From the NCBI GenBank assembly GCA_033977485.1, contig CM066998.1, positions 27,405,501 through 27,469,500 on the forward strand: a DNA stretch of 64,000 nt, written 5' to 3'. Below, in pieces: positions 54,590 to 64,000 of this stretch. The notes beneath the pieces are model-generated. The model was given only the letters and a program-made list of their open reading frames with translations, made no database searches and had not been told where the DNA came from. A program made the translations under genes and the position numbers. Numbering within the stretch: the stretch's first letter is position 1; each line of letters starts with the position of its first letter. Origin of the DNA: Hydrangea macrophylla. Its lineage: Eukaryota > Streptophyta > Magnoliopsida > Cornales > Hydrangeaceae.

Positions 54590-54650
54590 CTTGTCTCTTT
54601 TCCTTTTCCTTTTCCTTTTTCTTTTTCTTTTTCTTTTCTCCTTCTCTTTT
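54539..54650. repeat. (CT)n microsatellite and TTTTCC tract
   Basis: About 22 CT units at 54539-54584, then TTTTCC and TTTTTC units to about 54640. The plus-strand ORFs here (54432-54753) are translations of the repeat. Confidence 0.95.
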
Positions 54651-55787
54651 TTTTGTGGCCGACAGTCTCTCTCTTTCCTCTTTTTCTTTTTTGACTTTTT
54701 GTGTTTGTTTTTTTTATTTTTTAATTGTTTTTAATTTTTATTTATTTATTTAAGTAAGATTGTATTTGAGAAAGTAGAGCGCCTATTGATTTGGACAGTT
54801 GCGAATGTACTGGTACTGATTGGATTTGATAATATAAGTGTTCACAGTTTTGACTTGCATGTGGTGCCATTGCATCGTATTAGGCCTGAATGAAGGATTA
54901 GAAATGATCAAGCATGCCCTTTTTTTAGGATTGGGACACATGTCAACCTTTCAGCTGGTTTAGATTGATGATAGCAAACACAAGTGGATTATAAAAGTAA
55001 TGGGGGATTAGCATCCTCATTTTAGAAAGTGCACTTATGTTACTAACAAAAGATAGCATATTCATAGATGATTCTTGAATTGATATCCCAATGTGAGAGT
55101 ACATTGCCTAAGAAGCGAAAATAATGCTAAGGAGGATTTTTTTTATTTTGAAAAGAGAGAAGGTACAATGATACAAATGTACATTTGGATTTCGATAAGC
55201 GGGAGATTAATTGATTTTTGCCAATGTGAGGCTTCCTTCCAGAGGTCGAATGCTAACGACATCCTATGCGCTTTTTAGCAACCATTTAGATCCTATAGTC
55301 TGTTCCACAGAACCCTGGGTTAATGTTCTTCAGGACTTACTTCTGAGGACAATACCGTCCTGGGATGCTTAAACTCCCAGTTGCCCTATAAAACAGTATC
55401 CAAAGGTCCAAACTACATTAAGTTGGTGGAAGGACACGCGTAGTAAGACCTGTGGACTCAATTCCACTCATACTCAATGTATAGGGACTACCTCGAATAC
55501 AGACCATGGTGTTCATTCTTTTTTTTGTGTGTGAAAACAAAAAGAGCCTTAGTTCTAAAGCTCATACCACCTTGTGAATTGTTGACTCTCCATCTCGCCC
55601 ATTAAGCCCAAGAAGGACCATTGAGCTAAGTTATTGTCATTGAAGAAAGAGTAAGGATCGGTGTATGGAGTAGGTGTTTTCGATGAACTCGCTTGAAGAT
55701 TTAGGGGGACATTTGGCTATTTTGGGACCCTTGGTTCTTCTGTTTGATACAGGGAAATTTGGAACTTGCTAGATTGCAAGTGTTGGA
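54651..55787 (-). other. Unrecognised interior of element E downstream of the LBD frame
   Basis: No recognisable coding or structural feature. It may be 3' flank captured with the LBD sequence. The ORF 55093-55278 (plus) is short and unrecognised. Confidence 0.4.
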
Positions 55788-56447
55788 CTAGATCAGACCA
55801 ATGTGAGCAAGTTGCAGTAATAAGGGGGTGTGGGTAAGAATAGAGACTGAAGAACTTGTGAGATCCAACGGACTTGGAGAAGTTTTGTGGTTATCGCTAG
55901 ATTTTAAGTGCTGGACCAGATCAGACCAACGAGAATGAGAAGTGGCCGTACAAATTTGAGTAGTAGAAGGAATATGGGTAGGGCTAGAGATTTCAAAAGA
56001 GATTAGAGCAGCTGTGGTGGGAATAATGAGATTGCAACCTAGATCATCCATGGCATAGTCGATTTAAGGATCTAGATCAGGCTCTTTGGATTGTTTGGGT
56101 GATTCTTCTTTTGACCGAGACTGGAGTTGTGAAACCTGTTTCTTCAGCTCTACAACTTGTTGTTCGAGGAAAAAGACGTAAGAAACACTACCCAAAACAG
56201 GATCTTGAAGTCTAGATGTGGCTTCATACACAAGGGAGCAGATAGTTTGTCGACGGTCTACCTCGGATACCTTTCTAATAAGGCGAAGAAAGCTACTGCT
56301 TCTAAAAAACTCGTGTATGGCCTCATAATCCCTCATACTTCCTGCATACTGAAAGTAGGGAGCCATGTGACAATCATTTCTGCACTATTTTCTATTATAC
56401 TCACATGCACCACAACGACTTGGGTCAATAAAACTTTGAGAAGCCAT
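55788..56447 (-). pseudogene. LOB-domain (LBD/AS2-like) transcription-factor reading frame with in-frame stop, inside element E
   Basis: The minus strand from ATG 56447 encodes MASQSFIDPSRCGACEYNRK, a TAG at 56385-56387, then CRNDCHMAPYFQ. Reading through the stop, the cysteines are spaced CX2CX6CX3C, the LOB zinc-finger block, and APYF is its usual continuation. The GAS-type block follows (YEAIHEFFRSSSFLRLIRKV), then SLVYEATSRLQDPVLGSVSY and the leucine-zipper-like FFLEQQVVELKKQVSQLQ. The frame ends at 56064; the same frame reopens to 55788 with no known domain. LBD proteins are plant-specific nuclear DNA-binding regulators of organ boundaries and meristems. I see no intron between the zinc finger and the zipper. 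The stop falls where a basic residue is usual, consistent with AAG to TAG. It lies in sense between the PBS and PPT of element E, suggesting capture. Confidence 0.78.
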
Positions 56448-56559
56448 TTTGGTATGATTCTTTGTTCCTTTTCTCGATCTCTATGGGAAGCTCCTGTACA
56501 GGGCTTGTTTTAGTTTCTTCTTATTCAGGTCTGGGTTGGGTGTGGGTTTTTTTTTCTAG

Positions 56560-56915
56560 AAGAGAGACGAGTTTCTGCCAAGAGGTGGAAGGAAGAGGAA
56601 GAGAAGAAGGAAGAGAAGAGGAGAGTGAGATAGAGAGATGTTCATCATAGAGAGAGAGAATGGGTGAGAAGGATAGTGAGAGAGGGAGCATGGAGGGTCT
56701 TTTAAAAGGAGTGGAAGAGAGAGGGAGATTAGATCCATAGGGGGACAAGGAAAAGGGGGCATGTGAGAAATAAAAGAGAAAAACAGAGAGAGGGTCAGTG
56801 AGAATAACTGAGAGAGAGTCCATAAGAGTGATAGAAAGAGAGAAAGAGAGTCCATAAGAGTGAGACGAAGAGAGAGAGTAGGTGAGAAATGAGAAAATAG
56901 AGAGAGGGGGTCAGT

Positions 56916-56951
<36 letters not shown>

Positions 56952-56960
56952 ACGTATAGA
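56560..56960. repeat. GA/CT-rich tract upstream of the LBD frame
   Basis: Irregular GAGAGAGA blocks, including a clean (AG) run at 56921-56950. On the minus strand this is CT-rich sequence 100-500 bp upstream of the LBD ATG, typical of plant 5' untranslated leaders. The minus ORFs 56521-56855 are low-complexity shadows. Confidence 0.85.
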
Positions 56961-57407
56961 GAGAGAGAGTATGTGGAGAGGCTGATGTCTAATGCAAACT
57001 TAAATTAGGCATGGTCTTCAAACCTTTAAACCTCCAACGCCAAAACACTTTCTCAGGTTGGTGGTTCGAGCGGAAGAAGTTTCAGTGCTGGTATCGGCGG
57101 TACTACTGCAATGGCCATGCCACTTACTAATCCTCCTATCTAATCTTAAAGGTTTTGTCTTAAGGAAGGGTTATGTTATGCTTGCATGCTAGTGTGTAGT
57201 GTGCGTGATAGTTAAAGATCGTGGCATTTGGCCTTCGCAATTTTGACATTGGCCTTGCAGTTTTATTTTAGCTTGAGTCGTGAACACCTGTGCAAAAGAA
57301 TACGAATTTACAAAGAAAAGGTGAAAAAAAAAATTTGTTAGTACAAAGAAATGCCCCATTGTAACGAAAATTGCTAAAGTGATGGCCTGAGTCTTCTTAA
57401 GAGTAGG
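56961..57407 (-). other. Leader region of element E
   Basis: Between the GA-rich tract and the PBS. I see no ORF, repeat or domain here. Confidence 0.5.
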
Positions 57408-57425
57408 TTCCCAATAGAGTCGCCA
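57408..57425 (-). other. Primer-binding site of element E (tRNA-Arg type)
   Basis: Plus TTCCCAATAGAGTCGCCA, two bases from the LTR. It resembles the tRNA-Arg-type PBS of A (TCCCCAGCAGAGTCGCCA) with three substitutions. Unlike in A, the tRNA likeness does not continue into the anticodon arm. Confidence 0.75.
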
Positions 57426-57427
57426 AC

Positions 57428-59557
57428 TGTTGCGCCTGCGCCCTTGGAATGCCAGGCTGTCAGTGTGGGCCCAGCTTCTTGAAAGTGGGTGAATTACGAC
57501 TTAATTTTTATTGGAAAGGGTAAAAAGAGTTTGGTGGGGCCTATTTGAAATGTTCAGAGTCGCCACCTAACATTTGGGGTGTTAGGACCCCTGCAAAGAC
57601 AATTAAAGTAATCCATCTTTGACTTTTGAAAAATAGTTTTGAGAAAAGTGGGCCCTTTAAAAGTGTGACTCTGAATAGCCATGCGAAAACCAGAGATTTT
57701 GAGATGGGTTCGGGGACTCGATTATGTCGAGGGAAGGTATTAGGCACCCTGTAACATCCGTGCAAAAACAGTTGCCAATTTTAGTGATTTATTAAAATGG
57801 GGCATTTCAATTGGAAAAGAAAAAAAGTTTTTTTTTTTTTAGAAAGTGAATAGGACGGAAATAGTGATGGGTATGTCCGCACTCTTTGAGAGTTGTTTAC
57901 GTATCCCAAGACGGGAATCAGGCCAAACGTAGTATTGACTTGTGTGTGCAAGTGTGTGCATGATTGTTTTTAGAAAAAGAAGAAGTGGTCCCATTTGACC
58001 GTGCACGTGTGATATAGTGATTTGAGAAAGAGTCGGTATAAATAGAAACTTTGACCCACGTGGTATAGTCTTAGATTTCAACCTTTGGAAAGTGATTGAG
58101 ATTGAAATGAGACTATGCAAGTGATTGGAGAATGATGCATTTTTTGTACTTTTCTATTTTTCTATTTTTTTTCCAGTCCTTTTAGTCCAATACTGGAAGT
58201 AAGGATATATGCCCAAATGACTGAAAAGTGTACCGAAAGTAAGGGTCGGTGCCCATTAAAAGTATGAAGACTTACCTGTGCTATTTGCAAATTCCAAGTA
58301 GAGGTGGCATTGGAGTTTTATTTTGAGAAAGTCCATTTTTGTATTTTTTTTTTTTTTTGCCTTCTTTTTTGTATTTTAGATTTTATACCGGAAGTAAGGG
58401 ACGGTGCCCAAATAAGTGAAAAGTGATTTTATTTGTATTTTATTTTATGCCGGAAGTAAGGGGTTGGTGCCCAAAAGAAAGAAAAAAAAAGTGTGAAGTG
58501 AGTGTATGATAAGAAAACTTACCTGTGAAGATCTCCAAATGCAAAGGCGGCTGTTGAGTCCGATTAATCCTTTTTTTTATTATTATTATTATTATTTTAT
58601 TTATATAAGTTAAGCAATCTTTCTAATTTAGACATGGATTTCTGTGTTAGAAAAAACCACGTAGTCCCCAGTAAAACATAAATCTTTGTATTAGCAACCA
58701 CGTCATCCCTAGTAGAACATGTCTCTCCGTATTAGAACCCAAGTGGAATTTCCGTATTGGGAACCATGCAATCTCGAGTAGGACGTGATTTTTATATTGA
58801 AAATCAAGTAATCCCGAGTATGACGTGGATTATTATTATTATTATTATTTATTATCAAGCAGGAATAAAGATGATATGTACAAGAAAAAAAATAATCATA
58901 AAAAACTTGAGTTATTAGAGGAACTCGAGAAATCTACTAAAATATTGATGGTAAGTGACTAGGATGTTGGACGGTGATTTGAGGCGGTATGATGTCGGCG
59001 GTGATACAGTGGTCATGAGGTATGTTGATGAGGATCATGATGATATGATAGCTAGGTAGAGGGTGGTGACTGTAGTGGTGACCTTGATGGTGATGGTTAG
59101 AAGGGGTGGTATGGTGGTGAAAAAAATATAAACTCATTTTTTTTGTAGGGCTTTTTTGTATTTAGTGATGAGTGAGAAGATGGAACAGATGGTGAGGGAG
59201 ATATGATGTATGAGGGAGATACAGATAGGGAGTATTTTTTTCTTCTTCGTTCTTCCTCCTCCCCTCCTTGTTTGCACATGGAGGAGTGATTTTTATTTTG
59301 GAAAGAAGAGAAGAGGGAGAGAGAGAAAAAAAAAAAGGAAAGAAAATGAGAGTGCGAGACATAAGGAACTGATAGGAAAAAAAGAAAAGAAAAGAAAAGG
59401 AAAATGATGATGGGATTTTTTTTTATTTTTATTTTTTGTTTTCTCCTTTATGAATCCACTGAGAGTGTTTCCTCAAAAATTTTGTGGAGCAAGATTCATG
59501 TGTGGTCGGGTGTATGCGAGATTCTTGACCTTTTGACCCCATAGCTTTGACTTGCAA
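57428..59557 (-). repeat. 5' LTR of element E, left part
   Basis: Plus-strand start TGTTGCGCCTGCGCCC next to the PBS, running to the Helitron insertion after TTGCAA. It includes the CTACGT motif (57892-57933), the AAGTAAGGGTCGGTGCCC subrepeats, the TATA box (58600-58607) and the CCACGT subrepeats (58625-58835). Confidence 0.88.
58600..58835 (-). promoter_or_regulatory. U3 promoter of E 5' LTR
   Basis: The TATATAAA box (minus) at 58600-58607 with the CCACGT subrepeats upstream. The CCACGTGG palindrome of the other LTR is mutated here to CCAAGTGG. Confidence 0.5.
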
Positions 59558-61683
59558 TCTATATAATATTGTAGGTCGGTTTGTCACTAAAAGTTTTATG
59601 ACTAGGACAAACAAAGTTGTGACTAGGATTAACAAATTAATGTGATTGGTTGTTTTGTTGCTGACTCACCCCTCTTGGACAATTATGAGTGACTAAGATT
59701 GATTTAATTGGCTAAAAATATGATGAGTGACTCTTGCTTTCTCTCCCTCCAAAAATGATTACCTAGAAATTTGACTAATTCATAGGCAAATTTGGGATTA
59801 ATTTTCTTAATTTCCCTCCCACTCTTCTCTATTCTCTCTCTTCCCAAACCTAACTCTCACGTTCTCTCTCACCCCCTTCGCTGACCAACATCACTACCCC
59901 ACCACCATCGCCATTCGCCACACCAAGAACACCACCACCAACTCTTCACCGCTCGTACAGTACCTGTTACCCTATTTGAGTCTATTTCCTCCCGAACCCT
60001 CTCTTCCCAAAAACCTCATTCCAAGGACACCACCAACATCGCTACACCAACGACACCACTGATCTATCTCGCCTTTTGGTCCATTGAATCATCCTCTCGC
60101 CGGTCCAGTAGATCATCTTCTCAGTTTTCAGGCGCTATTACGCCACCACATACCACAACCTTGGGGGTGGCGATGCTGCCAGATTTGGCGACAAAGATCG
60201 CCTTCTCGCTGGTCCAGTTGATTGAGGAGGAGGAAGGTCGCAATATGCAAACACTCAAGGTAAAACCCTTGCCTTTTAGATCTCAATCTTTCAAACTCAC
60301 TTTCCAAAAAAAAAAATTAGTGAAAAAAATTTGATTTGGTACTGTTTTCTCAAGAAACAAAAAAAAATTATTTTTTTTCTTGATTTTTTAAACAAGTTTT
60401 CTCAATCCTCAAAAAATTTGATCAAGAAAATGTTAAGATAGATCAAGACTTAAAAATCTGCTACCTTTGGTGTGTTTCTTGGCAATAACTTTAAAATATA
60501 TATATATATATGATTTGGTACACTCTTTCTTTGATATTTTTGTTTTAAAAATCATTTTTTTTTAAAAATCATTTTTTTTTCCGGATTTTTAATCTACTAC
60601 TAAACTGAATCAGATTCCGCAAGTTTTCTAATCCTTCCAAGAAAAAACAAAGAACTTTTTGATTCTTTTGAAAGTTGAATGTTGGTTGTTTCAATTCCCA
60701 TTGGGTGTTTCAATTTGAAAGTTGGAATTACAGAGTTTTCAATTTGGTGATTGTTTCATATTTTTTTTTGTTTGTTTGGAATGAATGTTTCAATTTAGAA
60801 TGCTTTTGGGTGTTTCAATTTAGCATGCTTTTGGGTGTTCCATTTTTTACTGCTTTTGAAAGTTGAAAGTTGTGTGTTTCAATTTGAGCGTTGGAATTAC
60901 AGAGGTTATTTATTTATTTTTGAATTGGGTGTTTCAATTTAGCATGCTTTTGTGTGTTTCAATGTTCACTGTAGCATTTACTACAATGCTTGAGTCAACA
61001 CTTTGATTTCAGTGGAATCTCTTGCACTGGTAATTTGGTATAATTTGATTTGCTCTTCCTAAATTGTGTTGCCCTTAATTTGATTTATTTCCCCTACATT
61101 GTGTTTTTCCTTTCCACAATGTTGCCCCTAATTTAGGATGATTCTCTGAATTGAAATGGCAAAGTCCCATTTATTATTTTCCCTTTAACCTTCCTAATTA
61201 TCTCCTAATTATTGCAATTATCTCCCCAAAAATCTTTTAATCCATAAAGACAATTATTTGAGTCAACACATTCTATATTTACCACAATTTTACTTCAATA
61301 ATTGATTTCTTATATTTACAGTTCAATCTCTTTATTTTAATTGATTGATTTCTATTTATTTTTTTTGAATTTTTTTTTCTTTTTTTTTATTTTATTTTAT
61401 TTCTCTGCAAACACTTTTCATATTATTCTCTCAGAGACAGTTTCAAGCATAGATTCCAAAAGGTTTGATTCAAGTCGTCTTTATTTTTCTTCTTTTGTAT
61501 TTTTTTTTACTTTCATTGAGCTGTAAAATGCTTTACTACTTGCAAATGACTATTGATTGAGTTACTGTACATGGTTGCTACTTTAAAGTATTGTTTTGCT
61601 AGACTATTAATTGGTCTCACTACTTGTAAATGTCTATTGATTGGTGTCACTGTAATATTTGTCTTACTAATCTGTGCAACAGT

Positions 61684-61738
<55 letters not shown>

Positions 61739-63080
61739 GTTGTTCCTCAGCTTCGAGGTGTGAGTTTTCGACAAATCGTCGGGCGAGTTGGTTGAGGGTT
61801 TTTGTTTCAGAAGCAAAATTAGAGCCTGATTTGGGGTTGCATATAAGTGTTATTTTTAAGGGTTTTCGTATTTTTCTTTGTTAGTTATAGTTAGTGAATC
61901 TGTGAAACAAAATTCCTTTCTGCAAAAAAGATTCGACGTTGGCAAACACATACACACACCCATCTTCGGTTTTGGAGGCTAAAGAAGTGTGTGTAGTTTT
62001 ATTATGTTTCCAAACACATCCTTTCTTTCACAAATTTAGAAACCAATACTTGGCTCTCTTTCTGTATGTCCCTCCACATTCTCCGTTCTCTCTTTTCAGT
62101 GATGGATATAGAGACTCCATTTTTGTTTTGTTGGCCACCAAACACGCGATTTCACAATTTGTATTATTCACAAATCCTTTTCAGCAAAATACCCAATTGG
62201 GTTGGGTCTTCCTGCCCAGTTTGGATCTGGCAGTCAAATGGCAACATTAGAATTTTTGCTAAAATAAGCATACATCCATGACTAATCCTATGGTTTCCAA
62301 ATTTGAGATATCCCAAATGCTATGGGAGTGGTACTACTGTAGTGGTCTATGGTACCACAACCACAACCACTACATGTGGTACTGCTATCAAATCGTTTGA
62401 GTGCCAAAGTTGGAAACAATAACATTATTCTAAATCTATTAGTTTGATGCTTAATGCTTCGATTATTTAGATAGATTTTAGATCATCCTCATTTCCATCT
62501 TTCTTATTTACTTTGTTTCTTTATTATTGCAGTGTGTTTGAATAAGCTCCAAATGTCACTTCTTTTTGTAGATCATATTAGAATTGTTGATTACCAGTAC
62601 GCATTCTTGCAAGAAAAACTTCTCATGGAAATGTACTCTTTATGTACCCCTTGGTCACTCATATCTTATGTACTCTTTGTGTGGACTCATAATTTAAGCG
62701 TGATTTGTATTGATCTTTTTTATGTCCTTGGTTGAATGTAGCAATCCCAATTTTTTAGATCAATGTTTTGTTTTCTTTTATGGGCTTTGGCAACATATTT
62801 AAATCTTAGTTGAATGGTGGTTGGGTAAATTTTTATATCTACTTATTTAGTATTAGTTAGATTATTATGTTATGACATGCTAATAAACTGCATGATCTAA
62901 TATTGAAATAACAAAAGAGATTTTGTCAATTTTTTTAAAAATAGTTTTTGTACACAGTTTCAGAGTTAATGAAACCACTATTTACTATTCATTTTAGACT
63001 GAGAATATTTTTTTATTGGAAATTTTTTTTTTTTACTCTTACTTTTGCGGGTAGTGCCCTCGGGCACGGGCAATACCTAG
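59558..63080 (+). mobile_element. Non-autonomous Helitron (3,523 bp) inserted in the 5' LTR of E
   Basis: The insert begins TCTATATAATATTGTAGG and ends CAATACCTAG. Its 3' end is preceded by the hairpin GTGCCC-TC-GGGCAC (63054-63067), 13 bases from the end. The host reads GCAA on the left and TATCTTTTA on the right; the unoccupied LTR at about 50056 reads TTGCAATATCTTTTA. So the insertion lies exactly between A and T with no duplication, as Helitrons do. There is no Rep/helicase ORF. The left third (59870-60260) is GC-rich and gene-like, ending CTCAAG|GTAAAACC, a possible captured first exon and splice donor. The rest is AT-rich with a (TG)n run at 61686-61737. Confidence 0.93.
61686..61737. 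repeat. (TG)n microsatellite in the Helitron
   Basis: About 25 uninterrupted TG units. The ORF 61553-61795 crossing it is a repeat artefact. Confidence 0.97.
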
Positions 63081-63189
63081 TATCTTTTATATTCGAGGTT
63101 AGATTGGGATTATTCAAAAAGCGATAGTCTCATGTCAACGAGCACCTTATTTTGAAATGATTGGATTTGACAAAAATGGGGTGTCTACA
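63081..63189 (-). repeat. 5' LTR of element E, right part (outer end)
   Basis: Continues the LTR after the Helitron (TATCTTTTATATTCGAGG) to GGGTGTCTACA. This is the outer 5' terminus of E. Confidence 0.9.
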
Positions 63190-63212
63190 ACACACACACA
63201 CACACACACACA

Positions 63213-63259
<47 letters not shown>
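63190..63259. repeat. (AC)n(TC)n microsatellite abutting element E
   Basis: About 12 AC units followed by about 22 TC units, starting at the first base outside the LTR. E may have inserted into, or next to, a pre-existing dinucleotide tract. Confidence 0.95.
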
Positions 63260-63260
<1 letters not shown>

Positions 63261-63767
63261 TAGGAGCATGTATAGATTAACTGAAACATTATGTGATTGT
63301 TTTTTAAGTGATGAAATATTATGCTTATTGGTATTTGAGTTAGTTGAAATATTTCATCACTAAAAGAAAAAAAAAAAAGAGTGTTTGACAAACAAGCTGG
63401 AAAAAGAGATTATTTGTATTAAATGACCAAAAAGGACAATATGTAGATATTTCTCAGCTCTTTTGTTTTCAGGTATTTTTGTCAACTTAAAAGTGAAATT
63501 CAGTGATTTGTTTGAAAAACATTTTTTAATAGCTCAACTTGCTTTACAAGTAATTTATAAACAAAATATCCTAAAAATCTAATTGCTCTCAACCCTAGCC
63601 TACTATTTATACCCTATTAAACCTATACTAACCTCACGTGTGGTTGTGACCCACACCAAATGAAAACCAACAAAAATAAGATAAAAGACACAACTAATAA
63701 AGCCTAAAGTACTACTAATAAAAGTACTATTAATAAGTATATATAGTATTTACAAATTACTGTATCA
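63260..63767 (-). repeat. Possible LTR fragment of another Ty3/gypsy element
   Basis: On the minus strand TAGAGGGAGAGTC (63768-63780) looks like a PPT and is followed by TGATACAGTAATTTG, a plausible LTR start. A TATAAATAG box lies near 63603-63615, and an inverted GTGTGGGTCACAACCACAC-type word with a CACGTG lies just upstream. The other end is not identifiable and no second copy is in the window. Confidence 0.4.
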
Positions 63768-64000
63768 GACTCTCCCTCTAAAGAACTCGTCCTCAAGTTT
63801 AAGAACCAACTTCCTTATTTACATTTCAGCGGTGTATTTCTTCTTAAGATTTATCTTGGAAAACATCAGGGTTACCACTCCGCCTTGGAAAACATCAAGT
63901 TTTAACTTTGTTCTTCAAGTGTTCAAGTCGCTTTCATGGCCATAAAACTTCCCATAGATTTATTATCTTTAACCCTATCTCAGCTCCACCATTACACCAC
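63768..64000 (-). other. Unassigned right edge
   Basis: The minus strand near 63770-63800 contains CTTGAGGACGAGTTC, like the end of some gypsy integrase frames, but I see no integrase domain in what remains. Otherwise I see nothing. Confidence 0.3.

Noticed and set aside
54432..54753. Leucine/serine/phenylalanine-rich ORFs
   Set aside because: They are translations of (CT)n and TTTTCC repeats.
56521..56855. Minus-strand serine/leucine-rich ORFs upstream of the LBD frame
   Set aside because: Low-complexity translations of a GA/CT tract, without a conserved domain.

Overview
The window is plant nuclear DNA, from a flowering plant whose species I cannot name. It is almost entirely nested LTR retrotransposons. 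The evidence is Athila-type and Tat/Ogre-type Ty3/gypsy Gag, protease and RT, a Ty1/copia polyprotein, a Helitron with canonical ends, a plant-mobile-domain (PMD) pseudogene and a LOB-domain (LBD) reading frame. I see no intact housekeeping gene, no rRNA gene, no complete tRNA gene and no CRISPR array.

Layout. The oldest piece is F (+ strand), a decayed Tat/Ogre-like element seen at 26767-27593 and 44716-45115. Next to it are a PMD pseudogene (45516-47394) and an LTR fragment (47698-48010). An Athila element, C (- strand), sits in the protease of F; its 5' LTR is 25122-26766 and its gag, protease and part of RT follow down to 21484. A Tat/Ogre-like element, A (- strand), interrupts the RT of C. 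Its LTRs are 1-3145 (cut by the window edge) and 18256-21483. It keeps a damaged gag but has lost protease, RT and integrase, and it carries four minisatellite arrays upstream of its 3' LTR. A young non-autonomous element, B (+ strand, 10763-17855, TSD AGGTT), sits in the leader of A. B carries one intact 574-residue ORF of unknown function. To the right, a decayed Ty1/copia element, G (+ strand, 27594-44715), is inserted in F. The 3' LTR of G is split by D (- strand, 34890-43369, TSD GAGAT), an Athila-type element with a long Gag-protease ORF and no RT or integrase.

The right part holds E (- strand, about 48011-63189), a Tat/Ogre-like LTR element with no recognisable gag or pol. Between its PBS and PPT it carries two minisatellite arrays, an LBD reading frame with one in-frame stop, and a small membrane-peptide ORF, both in sense orientation. 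Its 5' LTR is split by a 3.5-kb non-autonomous Helitron (59558-63080). The empty target site is preserved in the other LTR.

The most unusual theme is shared promoter architecture. In seven LTR families from both superfamilies, a cluster of short palindromic words lies about 20-150 bp upstream of the TATA box. The word is particular to the family, although B, C and G share an ATCGAT core. Four families (B, C, D, G) carry a second cluster of the same word downstream. The other main points are the LBD gene inside a retrotransposon lacking gag and pol, a 50-nt tRNA-Arg-like half at the PBS of A, and a long non-coding 3' region conserved between B and D, which otherwise have different LTRs and ORFs. 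All repeat counts and divergences were made by eye.
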